NCBI RefSeq assembly: GCF_004214795.1
Contig: NZ_CP035928.1
Location: 1,054,001 to 1,118,000 of the forward strand
Reading direction: 5' to 3'
DNA length: 64,000 nt
DNA from: Malaciobacter pacificus
Lineage (GTDB): Bacteria; Campylobacterota; Campylobacteria; Campylobacterales; Arcobacteraceae
How positions within the stretch are numbered: the first letter of the stretch is position 1; each line of letters starts with the position of its first letter. Below are positions 38,414-47,672 of the stretch, piece by piece. Below the pieces are notes generated by a model. The model saw nothing but the letters and a program-made list of their open reading frames with translations. It was not told the origin of the DNA and did not search any database. A program made the translations under genes and the position numbers.

Positions 38414-39097
38414 ATGAATGAAGAATTTAACGAATATTTTAATAGACAAATAAAACTTTGGGGTCAAGAAACTCAAGACTCTTTACAAAATAAAAAAGTA
38501 GCTATCATTGGTAGTGGAGGGCTTGGTTGTTCTTTAGGAATTGCACTTGGAGCTTCTGGAATAGGGGAGTTTGCTTTTGTGGACTTTGATGAAGTTGGAG
38601 TACATAATATCCATAGACAAATTGGTTTTAAAGTTGGTGATGATGGAAAATACAAATCAGAAGTTTTAAAAGAACTTATTGAATCTAGATGTCCATTTAC
38701 TAAAGTTACAGCTTATACTGAGAGTTTTGATGATTTTGCAAAAAGAGATTTAGAGTTTGATTTAATTATTGATGCAACTGATAATCTTCCTTCAAGAGCA
38801 GCAATAAATGAATACTGCATGAAAAAAAATCAACCTTGGATTTATGGAAGTGTTGAAGAGTTCCATGGTCAAGTTTGTTTCTTTGAAAAAGCATCTTATG
38901 AATCAGTTTTTGTAGTAAATGATAGAAAACCAAATGGAATTGCTTGTCCTATTGTTATGCATATTGCTTCACTTCAAGCAAATTTAGCACTTAGATATTT
39001 AGCTGGATTATCAGTTAAAAAAGATATTTTATATTATTTAGCATTCAATGATGAAGGTATTTTAGATACTAAAAAATTTAATTTACCAACTAAATAA
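38414..39097 (+). CDS. ThiF/MoeB/HesA family adenylyltransferase
   Basis: The 227-residue E1-like protein has FNRQIKLWG at the N-terminus, the nucleotide loop IIGSGGLGCSLG, DFDEVGVHNIHRQIGF and IDATDNLPSRAAIN. Members adenylate the C-terminal Gly of ThiS/MoaD-type sulfur carriers. The zinc CxxC pairs of MoeB and ThiF are not evident, so the partner carrier is uncertain. It is transcribed alone, with a terminator behind it. Confidence 0.87.
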   Translation: MNEEFNEYFNRQIKLWGQETQDSLQNKKVAIIGSGGLGCSLGIALGASGIGEFAFVDFDEVGVHNIHRQIGFKVGDDGKYKSEVLKELIESRCPFTKVTAYTESFDDFAKRDLEFDLIIDATDNLPSRAAINEYCMKKNQPWIYGSVEEFHGQVCFFEKASYESVFVVNDRKPNGIACPIVMHIASLQANLALRYLAGLSVKKDILYYLAFNDEGILDTKKFNLPTK

Positions 39098-39108
39098 TTA
39101 TTAATTTT

Positions 39109-39150
39109 AACTTCAATAAATAATTCAATTTTTTTATTGAAGTTTTTTTT
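39109..39150 (+). terminator. Terminator after the ThiF-family gene
   Basis: AACTTCAATAAA pairs perfectly with TTTATTGAAGTT (39109-39144) and is followed by eight T. Confidence 0.75.
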
Positions 39151-39232
39151 ACTTTTTTAACTTCTAACCCAATTTTAAGACCTTTTTAGATACACTATCC
39201 AAATTTTATAAAACTATATGGGGAACTTTTTA

Positions 39233-42200
39233 ATGCCAAAAAGAGAAGACATAAAATCAATTTTACTTATTGGTTCTGGACCAATCGTAATTGGACAAGC
39301 GTGTGAGTTTGACTACTCTGGAACTCAAGCTACAAAAACACTTAAAGAATTAGGTTATAGAGTTGTTTTAATTAACTCAAATCCAGCTACGATTATGACA
39401 GATCCTGAATTTGCTGATAAAACTTATATTGAACCAATCACAGAAGAAGTTGTTGCTAAAATTATTGAAAAAGAGAATATAGATGCAATATTACCAACTA
39501 TGGGTGGACAAACTGCACTTAATGTTGCAACTTCAATGTATGATAAAGGTATGCTAGAAGGTATTCACTTTTTAGGAGCTAATCCAGAAGCAATTAAAAA
39601 AGGTGAAGATAGACATCTATTTAATGAAGCTATGATTAAAATTGGAATGGATTTACCAAAAAGTGCAAATGCTTATTCTGTTGAAGAAGCTATCAAAGTT
39701 GCAAAAGAGATTGGTTTTCCAGTAATCTCAAGAGCATCATTTACACTAGCTGGTGGTGGTTCTGGTGTTGCATATAATATGGAAGAGTTCAAAAAACTTG
39801 CAGAAGAGGGTATTGAAGCATCTCCAATCAATGAAATTGAGATTATGGAATCTATGCTTGGTTGGAAAGAGTACGAGATGGAAGTTATCAGAGATAGAAA
39901 AGATAACTGTATTATTGTATGTTCAATTGAAAACTTAGACCCAATGGGTGTACATACAGGAGATTCTGTTACTATTGCTCCTGCTCTTACTTTAACAGAT
40001 AAAGAGTACCAAGATATGAGAAATGCATCTTTTGCAATTCTTAGAGAAATTGGAGTTGACACTGGTGGTTCAAACGTACAATTCTCAATTTGTCCAAATA
40101 CAGGTAGAATGATTGTTATTGAAATGAACCCAAGAGTTTCTAGATCTTCTGCACTTGCATCTAAAGCTACTGGTTATCCTATTGCAAAAGTTGCAACACT
40201 TTTAGCTGTTGGATTTACTTTAGATGAAATCACAAATGATATTACAGGAACTGCTGCTTCATTTGAACCTGTAATTGACTATATTGTTACTAAAGTTCCA
40301 AGATTTACTTTCGAAAAATTCCCTAAAGCAAACTCTACATTAACAACTGGTATGAAATCAGTTGGTGAAGCAATGGCAATTGGTAGAACTTTTAATGAGT
40401 CAATTCAAAAAGCATTATGTTCTATGGAAACAGGGCTTGTAGGATTTGATCCAATTAGTGATGATTTAGAATTGATCAAAAAAGAGATTAGAAGACCTAA
40501 TTGTGATAGATTAAGATACTTAATGGATGGTATGAGACATGGCCTTACTAATGATGAGATTTTTGAGCTATGTAAAGTTGACCCATGGTTCTTAACTAAA
40601 TTTAGAGAAATTTATAATATTGAAAAATCAATTGATGAATCAATTCTAAGCGATGAAGTAGCTATGAGAAATGCAAAAGTAAATGGATTCTCTGATTCTA
40701 TGATTGGAAAGTTAATTAATAAATCAGAAGAAGAAGTTTACAAAGCTAGAAAAGCATTAGATGTAGACTTTGAATATAATGAAGTTGATACTTGTGCAGC
40801 TGAGTTCAAAGCTTTAACTCCATACTTATATTCTACAACTAACATTACAAAAGGTCTTCCAACTAGACAAACTGAAACTGATAAAAAAGTAATGATTATT
40901 GGTGGAGGACCAAATAGAATTGGTCAAGGTATTGAGTTTGATTATTGTTGTGTACACGCATCATTTGCTTTAAATGAAATGGGTGTAAAAACTATTATGT
41001 ATAACTGTAACCCTGAAACAGTATCTACTGATTATGATACATCTGATATTTTATACTTTGAACCAATTGACTTTGAACACGTTAGAAGTGTAGTTGAAAA
41101 AGAGAATCCAGATGGTGTAATCGTACACTTTGGTGGACAAACTCCATTAAAACTTGCAAATGCTTTAACTGAAGCTGGGGCAAAAATTATTGGTACTACT
41201 GCTGAAGTTATTGATTTAGCAGAAGATAGAGAAAAATTCTCAACATTTGTTGAAAAAATCGGATTATTACAGCCAGATAATGGAACGGCTGTTAAAGTTG
41301 AAGAAGCTATTGCTATTGCAGAAAATATTGGTTATCCAGTATTAGTTAGACCATCATTTGTACTTGGTGGTAGAGGTATGAGAATTGTTTACTCAACAGA
41401 AGAGTTAAAACAATATATGGATGAAGCAGTTTCTGTTTCAAATGATGCACCAGTTTTAATTGATAAATTCTTAGATAGAGCAATTGAGCTTGATGTAGAT
41501 TGTATTTGTGATGGAAAAGAAGTTTACATTGGTGGAATTATGCAGCATATTGAAGAAGCTGGTGTTCACTCAGGGGATTCTGCTTGTTCATTACCTCCAA
41601 TTTCAATTGATGATGCGTTAATTAAAGAGTTAGAAACTAAAACAAAAGATATGGCATTAGGTCTTGGTGTTGTTGGACTTATGAATACTCAATATGCAAT
41701 TCATAAAGGTGAAATTTACTTAATTGAAGTTAACCCAAGAGCATCTAGAACAGTTCCATTTGTATCAAAAGCAACAGGTATGCCTTTAGCAAAAGTAGCT
41801 ACTAGAGTTATGTGGGGTGAGTCTTTAAGAGATGCTTTAGCAGTTTATGATAAAGATATCGTAAGTGAAGAAAATGGTGTGCTAAAACCAAAATTAAAAG
41901 GTCACGTTGCAGTTAAAGAAGCTGTATTCCCATTTAATAAACTATCTGGTGCAGATTTATTATTAAGCCCTGAGATGAAATCTACTGGTGAAGTAATGGG
42001 TATTTCTGATAACTTTGGTATGGCTTTTGCTAAGTCTCAAAGTGCAGCTAAAAATAACTTACCAAAAGATGGAAAAGTATTTATATCTTTATGTGATTTA
42101 GATAAAGGTTTTGCAGCAAGTATTGCTCAAGGATTAACTGATAATGGATTTAGTGTTGTTGCTACTGGTGGAACTCATAAAGCTATTAGTGAAGCTGGAA

Positions 42201-42472
42201 TTGAGTGTGAAAAAGTACTAAAAGTAAGTGAAGGTAGACCAAATATTACTGACTTATTAACAAACGGTGATATCTCTATGGCTATTAATACAAGTGAAGC
42301 TAAAGAAACATCTAAAGACGATGGTAAAGAGATTAGAAGAACAGTATTAAAAGAGAATGTACCTTACTTTACAACTGTAGCAGCTGCACAAGCAGCAGTT
42401 GAAGCTATCAAAGTATTAAAAACTGAAGATGTTTCTACACCTAAATCTATTCAAGAATTCTTAAACGACTAA
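39233..42472 (+). CDS. carB: Carbamoyl-phosphate synthase large subunit
   Basis: CarB makes carbamoyl phosphate for pyrimidine and arginine synthesis from bicarbonate, ATP and ammonia passed from CarA. The two ATP-grasp halves each begin with a glycine-rich motif ([20 protein letters not shown] and [18 protein letters not shown]) and contain EVNPR/EMNPR metal sites. The C-terminal ~140 residues are the MGS-like allosteric domain. ATG 39233 is chosen because GGGGA lies 8 bases upstream; an ATG at 39218 contains that RBS. The Sua5-like gene follows one base after the stop. Confidence 0.97.
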   Translation: MPKREDIKSILLIGSGPIVIGQACEFDYSGTQATKTLKELGYRVVLINSNPATIMTDPEFADKTYIEPITEEVVAKIIEKENIDAILPTMGGQTALNVATSMYDKGMLEGIHFLGANPEAIKKGEDRHLFNEAMIKIGMDLPKSANAYSVEEAIKVAKEIGFPVISRASFTLAGGGSGVAYNMEEFKKLAEEGIEASPINEIEIMESMLGWKEYEMEVIRDRKDNCIIVCSIENLDPMGVHTGDSVTIAPALTLTDKEYQDMRNASFAILREIGVDTGGSNVQFSICPNTGRMIVIEMNPRVSRSSALASKATGYPIAKVATLLAVGFTLDEITNDITGTAASFEPVIDYIVTKVPRFTFEKFPKANSTLTTGMKSVGEAMAIGRTFNESIQKALCSMETGLVGFDPISDDLELIKKEIRRPNCDRLRYLMDGMRHGLTNDEIFELCKVDPWFLTKFREIYNIEKSIDESILSDEVAMRNAKVNGFSDSMIGKLINKSEEEVYKARKALDVDFEYNEVDTCAAEFKALTPYLYSTTNITKGLPTRQTETDKKVMIIGGGPNRIGQGIEFDYCCVHASFALNEMGVKTIMYNCNPETVSTDYDTSDILYFEPIDFEHVRSVVEKENPDGVIVHFGGQTPLKLANALTEAGAKIIGTTAEVIDLAEDREKFSTFVEKIGLLQPDNGTAVKVEEAIAIAENIGYPVLVRPSFVLGGRGMRIVYSTEELKQYMDEAVSVSNDAPVLIDKFLDRAIELDVDCICDGKEVYIGGIMQHIEEAGVHSGDSACSLPPISIDDALIKELETKTKDMALGLGVVGLMNTQYAIHKGEIYLIEVNPRASRTVPFVSKATGMPLAKVATRVMWGESLRDALAVYDKDIVSEENGVLKPKLKGHVAVKEAVFPFNKLSGADLLLSPEMKSTGEVMGISDNFGMAFAKSQSAAKNNLPKDGKVFISLCDLDKGFAASIAQGLTDNGFSVVATGGTHKAISEAGIECEKVLKVSEGRPNITDLLTNGDISMAINTSEAKETSKDDGKEIRRTVLKENVPYFTTVAAAQAAVEAIKVLKTEDVSTPKSIQEFLND

Positions 42473-42473
42473 A

Positions 42474-42917
42474 ATGGATTCAAAGCTAGTTTATCTAGTA
42501 CAAACTGACACAACTGTGGGTTTTTCATCATCTGATGATGAAAAGCTCTCAAAGTTGAAAGAAAGACCTCCTACTCAAAAAATTCTTCAAACAGTTGATT
42601 CTTTTAAAACATTAAAACAAAATACTAGGGTTCCAAAAAAATATAGAAAAAGAATTAGAAATTCTAAAAGAACTACATATATTTATCCAAATAAAATGTC
42701 ATTCAGAGTAATTTCTACAGATTCAGATTTTTATGATTTTATACATAAGTTTAATATTTTATTTTCAACTTCTGCAAATAGAACAGGTAAAATGTATCAA
42801 AAAGAGTTTGCTAATGAAAGATCTGAAGTTATAGTTGAAGATAAAAATAATTTTTTTGAAACTACAGCATCAAAAATTATTAAAGTCTCTAAAAATACTA
42901 TTTTTAGGATTAGATAA
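42474..42917 (+). CDS. Short Sua5/YciO/YrdC-family protein
   Basis: The 147-residue protein begins YLVQTDTTVGFSSSD, the YrdC-type threonylcarbamoyl-AMP core entry, followed by KLKERPPTQK, TTYIYPNKMSFRV and FSTSANRTG. Full TsaC/Sua5 proteins make threonylcarbamoyl-AMP for t6A37. This version is shorter than the usual ~190 residues and Lys-rich, so it may be a paralogue with another role. It starts one base after carB with no clear RBS, implying coupling. Confidence 0.78.
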   Translation: MDSKLVYLVQTDTTVGFSSSDDEKLSKLKERPPTQKILQTVDSFKTLKQNTRVPKKYRKRIRNSKRTTYIYPNKMSFRVISTDSDFYDFIHKFNILFSTSANRTGKMYQKEFANERSEVIVEDKNNFFETTASKIIKVSKNTIFRIR

Positions 42918-42918
42918 A

Positions 42919-43527
42919 TTAATTCACATAGTTTTTATAAACAAGTGCTAATGCTAATCTATCTTTAACTTTTAGTTTTTTAAATAATGAACTTATATGT
43001 TTTTTTACAGTTACTTCCGCTATATCAAGGGTATTTGCAATTTTACTATTTGTAAGACCTTGTGCAACTAATTCTAAAACTTCAAGCTCTTTAACCTTTA
43101 ATTCATTAAAAAGTGTGTTTTTCTTTGTGTCGTTTATAGGAATAGAATTTATTAAAAACTGCATCAATTCTGGGTAAACCCAAGTATTTCCATCATTTAC
43201 TGTATCAATAACACTTTCTAAAATTGAAATATTTGATAAGGCATGAATATAAGATTTGTAACCTTTTTTTAGAAGTGTACAACCTTCAATATTATTTGTA
43301 GTATTTCTTAAAGCAATAAATTTACAGTTATTGTTTTGATTTAACTCATCATAAATTTCATCACTTTCATGACTATCAAGATGTTGTAAAAATAATATCT
43401 TATCTTCATTTGATATATTTAAATCGTAAAAATCTTCAAAGTTTTTGATTAAAATAATATCAAATTTTGTAGATTTGTTTATCTCATTTTCTAAAAAATC
43501 ATATTTAGTTAAAGCTATTATTTTCAT
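42919..43527 (-). CDS. LuxR-type transcriptional regulator with degenerate receiver domain
   Basis: The C-terminal ~65 of 202 residues are a LuxR/NarL HTH (LKVKELEVLELVAQGLTNSKIANTLDIAEVTVKKHISSLFKKL). The N-terminal ~125 residues keep a receiver-like pattern (KFIALRNT, LKKGYKSYIHAL), but the acidic pair near the start is absent and the phosphoacceptor position in KILFLQHLD appears not to be the usual Asp. It is probably not controlled by ordinary phosphorylation. It overlaps the PAS-HlyD gene by 4 bases (ATGA), so the regulator and secretion adaptor are made together; it likely controls the adhesin locus. Confidence 0.85.
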   Translation of the reverse strand: MKIIALTKYDFLENEINKSTKFDIILIKNFEDFYDLNISNEDKILFLQHLDSHESDEIYDELNQNNNCKFIALRNTTNNIEGCTLLKKGYKSYIHALSNISILESVIDTVNDGNTWVYPELMQFLINSIPINDTKKNTLFNELKVKELEVLELVAQGLTNSKIANTLDIAEVTVKKHISSLFKKLKVKDRLALALVYKNYVN

Positions 43528-45260
43528 ATATCAAGTGACCTTACAATTGGTTTTAGAATATAACTTAAAATAGTTTTCTTTCCAATTAAAATATCTGCAT
43601 CTACAGTCATACCTGGTTTAATCTCAAGTTTTTTATTATTGTTAAGAAATTTTGTTTCAGCTTTGATATGTACGATATAATTCTCTTTTTCTGGGTCTTT
43701 TTCATCAATCAATGTATCCGCTGAAATATAAGAGATTTCACCTTTAACTGATCCATAAAGTGAAAAGTCATAGGGTCTAAGTTTTATTCTTACTTCTTGA
43801 CCTTCGTATAAAAAACCAATATCTGCAGGGTCTACTTTAATCTCTGCCAACATATATTTTGAGTCAGGGACAATCTGTGCCATAATAGTTCCAGGAGATA
43901 CTGCTTCACCTTTTGTTTTCACTGAGATTTTTTTGATAATTCCATCATCGGGTGACTTGATAATAGTTTCAGTTAATTTTTCTTCTAAATATTTTAAGTC
44001 TTCTTTTACTGTTTTAATATCATTATATACAACTAAAAGTTCATCTTTTGCTTTTGATCTGTAATCTTCTTTTGTCTCATCAATACTTCTTTCTATCTCT
44101 TTAATAGATGATTTTAAAGTAGGAATAGAACCTTTTAAAGTTTTAAGTTCAGCATCCACATCATTTTTCTTTCTTTGTAAATCTAAAAGCTCAACTTTAG
44201 AGATAATTCTTTCCTCAACCAAAGGCATTTTTATTTTCATCTCTTTTTGGATTAAGGCAAAATTGTTTTCAGTAATTTTTAGATTTTTATAGGCATCTTT
44301 TAAATCATTTTTTCTTTGAGACAGTTGTTCTTTTAGAATATTTATTGCTGCTTGGTATTTTTTCTCGTTGATTTTAAATAGTTGTATCTCATTTTCCATT
44401 ATTTCAGGATCATATTTAATAACTTCCTTATTTACTTTAATTTCAGTGTTTTCTGCTTGAGCTTTTAATCTTTGCGCTTTAGCTAAAAATGTATTAAGGT
44501 TGTATCTGTTTTTTTCAATTTCACTTTTAAAGTTAACATCTGATAAATTAAATAATACTTCACCTTTTTTAACTTTATCCCCCTCTTTTATAAAGCTTTC
44601 TTTTAAAATTCCACCTTCAAGTGATGAAATAGTTTGAATATTTGTACTTGTTATGACTTTTCCATTTGTTTTAACGATATCATCAATCTCTGAAAAATAT
44701 GACCATGTTAATAAAAATAAAAGGGTAAATGAAATTAACCATAAAACTTTATGTAAGCTACTTGATGTTTTAAGTAAAATTGCAGATGAAAATGATGACA
44801 TAAATTCTAATGTTGACTTATCATATTTTTTCTTTAGAAGGTTTTCTTCATTTACTTTTTTTAGTATCTTTTCTTTTGTAATATCATTACTTGTAATAAT
44901 AAAACCTATATGTTCTTTATTATCGTCAAATAATGGAGTTATAATAGTATCAGTCCAAATTACTGAATCAGAAAATGAACTATGTTTTACTTCCCCTTTC
45001 CAAACAGTTTTTAAACTACTGGCTTCTTTAAATTGATTATTAAAGTTTATTATAGAATCTTTTTTTATCAATAATGTGTAAGGTTTATCAATTAATTCTG
45101 ATGGTTTATAATCAAAAACATTGCAAAGACTCGTACTTACATGTTTTATTGTTCCATCTTTATCTGTAAGTGCTAACATAACATAGTTATCTAAAAGTTC
45201 TCTATTTTGAAATTTAAAACTTTTTCTGAGTTGGTCGTCAAAACCTTTTTTTTCTTCCAC
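43524..45260 (-). CDS. PAS-domain-fused HlyD-type type I secretion adaptor
   Basis: The 578-residue protein starts with a PAS domain (about 20-130: LALTDKDGTIKHVSTSLCNVFDYKPSEL, WTDTIITPLFDDNKEHIGFI, then ITKEK). A membrane segment follows (about 180-200, VLWLISFTLLFLLTWSYF). The HlyD part has a biotinyl/lipoyl-like entry (GKVITSTNIQTISSLEGGIL, EGDKVKKGEVLFNL), a long coiled coil, and the return strand region SPDDGIIKKISVKTKGEAV. The PAS domain is cytoplasmic by this topology. The start is GTG 45260 behind AAGGTTTACA. It is divergent from the TolC gene and should bridge the ABC exporter and TolC channel. Confidence 0.9.
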   Translation of the reverse strand: MEEKKGFDDQLRKSFKFQNRELLDNYVMLALTDKDGTIKHVSTSLCNVFDYKPSELIDKPYTLLIKKDSIINFNNQFKEASSLKTVWKGEVKHSSFSDSVIWTDTIITPLFDDNKEHIGFIITSNDITKEKILKKVNEENLLKKKYDKSTLEFMSSFSSAILLKTSSSLHKVLWLISFTLLFLLTWSYFSEIDDIVKTNGKVITSTNIQTISSLEGGILKESFIKEGDKVKKGEVLFNLSDVNFKSEIEKNRYNLNTFLAKAQRLKAQAENTEIKVNKEVIKYDPEIMENEIQLFKINEKKYQAAINILKEQLSQRKNDLKDAYKNLKITENNFALIQKEMKIKMPLVEERIISKVELLDLQRKKNDVDAELKTLKGSIPTLKSSIKEIERSIDETKEDYRSKAKDELLVVYNDIKTVKEDLKYLEEKLTETIIKSPDDGIIKKISVKTKGEAVSPGTIMAQIVPDSKYMLAEIKVDPADIGFLYEGQEVRIKLRPYDFSLYGSVKGEISYISADTLIDEKDPEKENYIVHIKAETKFLNNNKKLEIKPGMTVDADILIGKKTILSYILKPIVRSLDI

Positions 45261-45378
45261 TGTAAACCTTATTATTAGATAAAATCTAAGAAATCATTAA
45301 AATTAGTTCTTATTTTATAAAAACTTTTATAAAAATTTGGTAATATATACATAAATATTTGGTTGTTAGGAGAATATA

Positions 45379-47667
45379 GTGAAAATATATATTAATTTAT
45401 TTGTTATTTTTCACTTTTTAATGGTTTCTTCACTTTTTGGATTTTCTATAAAAGATGGTTATCCACTAGCATTAGAAAATGATATGGATTTTAAAATCAA
45501 TAAAAATAATTTAAATAATATAAGTATTGATAAAAAGATTGCTGATTCTTTATTATATCCATCTTTGGATTTTTCTGCTAATGTCGAAGCTAGTAGATTA
45601 ACTCAAGGAAAACTAACTCCAGATAATGAATCTTTAACAAAATCTGATAACTACGAATTAAAATTAACACAACCTATTTTTGATGGTTTCGAATCATCAT
45701 ATGAAAAAAAATTACAAGAGCAAAGATCTAAATCTGCAATTTATTATTTGAAAGAGAGCCAAAATAATGTTGCTTTAAACTATGTAATTGCATATGTAAA
45801 TACTTTGAGAGAAAAAGATTTATTTAGTTTGAGTAAGGAAAATTTACAAATTAGTAAAGATATATTTAATAAGGTATATAAGAAAGTAAATATTGGATAT
45901 GGAACAAAATTAGAGTTTGAAGAAGTTAAATCAAATATGGTAGAAAGCCAAGTTAATCTAGATATCCAAAAAATAAATTTAAAAGAAGCAATTGAAAACT
46001 TAAAATTATTTGTTCAAAGTGATTTTGATAGTAGTGAGCTAGAAAAACCAAATTTAAATGTTAAATTACCAAAAACTGTAAGTGAAGCATTAGAAATTGC
46101 ATATAGAGAAAACCCTTCTATTAATGTTTCGAAAACTAATGTATATGTAGCAAAGTTTGAGCAAAAAAGAAATCAAAAAGATTTTTATCCAAATTTAGAT
46201 TTAGTTAGTTCATATAATGTCAATAATGCTTTGTTTAAAGAAAATGATCAAGAATACAATGAATACAAAGTTGGTTTTGAAATTTCATACAATTTATTTA
46301 ATGGTGGAAGAGATACTTTAAGTGATAAAAAAGCATTACAAAATATTAAAGATAAAGAACTTTTAGTTAAAAAAAGTAAATATCAAGTTAAAACTGATCT
46401 GAGATTAGCATGGAATGCTTATAAATTAAACAAAGAAAAACAAGAGAGTTTAAAACAATATCTAATTGTAAAAAAAGATGTTTTAGATGCTACAAATAAA
46501 GAATTTGATTTAGGACTTAAAGATTTAAATACACTTTTAGAAACAAATATTGAATATGTTGATATTAAAAAAGATTTAATCAGAAATACATATGATTTAA
46601 TGATTACTAATTATGAGATTTTAAATGCAATGGGTAAATTAAGTGAGGCATTAGAAGATAAGCTTCCCACTTTAGATAAAATTGATGCAGATGATTTAGT
46701 TTTAAATATGCAAAATGATTTAGATTTTTCATTTGATAGAGATACAAAATATGAAGAAAAAAAATTAACAGTTATCAAACCTATTGAGAATAAGAAAAAA
46801 GAAATTTCAAATATTAAACCTAAAAACATGGTGAAAAAAGTTTCATTTGATAATTTAACATACGAAAAAACTAATACTAATCTTGAAAAAAATATCACTA
46901 CAACTATAAATAATACATTTAAAGAGAAGTTTTTAAATGCATCTAAAAACAAATATACAATTAATCTTGCTTTATCTGATTCTGAAATCAAAGCACAAAG
47001 ACTTTTAGATAGATATGAGCTTAATGATAATGCATTCTTCTTTAGTTTTAGAGAAGTAAATCCTCTGCAAAAAATTATGATGGGAATTTTTGATTCAAAA
47101 CAAGAAGCAAAAAATGCTATATCTAAACTTCATAACAATTTAAAAAATAATCAGCCAACAGTAGAAAAAATTGTTATTAAACAAAAACTTTACAATAAAT
47201 ATCATTCTAAAAATGACGCTATAGCTAAAGATGTTAAATTTGTTAGAGTTTCCCCAGTTATTAATAAACCATTAATAAAAAAAGTAACTTTTTCAACTAT
47301 GGAACCAAGTAATAATAAAAAAATTGGTAATATTAATTTTGATAACTTTAAAGATAAATTTTTAAATGCTTCAAAAGATAAATATACTATAAATTTAGCA
47401 TATTCAGATTCTGAAAAAAAGGCACAAGCTTTGTTACATAAGTATGGATTATCAAACAATGGTTTCTTTTTTAAATTTAGATATGAAAATCCATTACAAA
47501 AAATCATGCTTGGAGTTTTTGACTCTAAAGGAGAAGCTTTAAAAGCTATGGCTTCTTTACCTAAAGGTTTAAAATCAAATAGACCAAGAGTAGAAAAGGT
47601 TTCAATCAAGCAAGCTTTATTTCACAAATACAATAAAAACTATTCTACAAATCTTGGGAGTATATAA
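45379..47667 (+). CDS. TolC-family outer-membrane channel with two C-terminal SPOR-like domains
   Basis: The 762-residue protein has a signal peptide (YINLFVIFHFLMVSSLFGF) and a TolC core to about residue 440, with the paired-helix motifs YELKLTQPIFDG and YKVGFEISYNLFNGGRD. It then has a Lys/Asn-rich linker and two repeats of about 90 residues beginning KFLNAS-K-KYTINLA, each with AQ-LL--Y, NPLQKIM-GIFDSK and VEK--IKQ-L. These resemble SPOR domains, which bind denuded peptidoglycan. The start is GTG 45379 with TTAGGAG upstream. The exporter gene follows 5 bases later. Confidence 0.9.
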   Translation: MKIYINLFVIFHFLMVSSLFGFSIKDGYPLALENDMDFKINKNNLNNISIDKKIADSLLYPSLDFSANVEASRLTQGKLTPDNESLTKSDNYELKLTQPIFDGFESSYEKKLQEQRSKSAIYYLKESQNNVALNYVIAYVNTLREKDLFSLSKENLQISKDIFNKVYKKVNIGYGTKLEFEEVKSNMVESQVNLDIQKINLKEAIENLKLFVQSDFDSSELEKPNLNVKLPKTVSEALEIAYRENPSINVSKTNVYVAKFEQKRNQKDFYPNLDLVSSYNVNNALFKENDQEYNEYKVGFEISYNLFNGGRDTLSDKKALQNIKDKELLVKKSKYQVKTDLRLAWNAYKLNKEKQESLKQYLIVKKDVLDATNKEFDLGLKDLNTLLETNIEYVDIKKDLIRNTYDLMITNYEILNAMGKLSEALEDKLPTLDKIDADDLVLNMQNDLDFSFDRDTKYEEKKLTVIKPIENKKKEISNIKPKNMVKKVSFDNLTYEKTNTNLEKNITTTINNTFKEKFLNASKNKYTINLALSDSEIKAQRLLDRYELNDNAFFFSFREVNPLQKIMMGIFDSKQEAKNAISKLHNNLKNNQPTVEKIVIKQKLYNKYHSKNDAIAKDVKFVRVSPVINKPLIKKVTFSTMEPSNNKKIGNINFDNFKDKFLNASKDKYTINLAYSDSEKKAQALLHKYGLSNNGFFFKFRYENPLQKIMLGVFDSKGEALKAMASLPKGLKSNRPRVEKVSIKQALFHKYNKNYSTNLGSI

Positions 47668-47672
47668 CCTAA

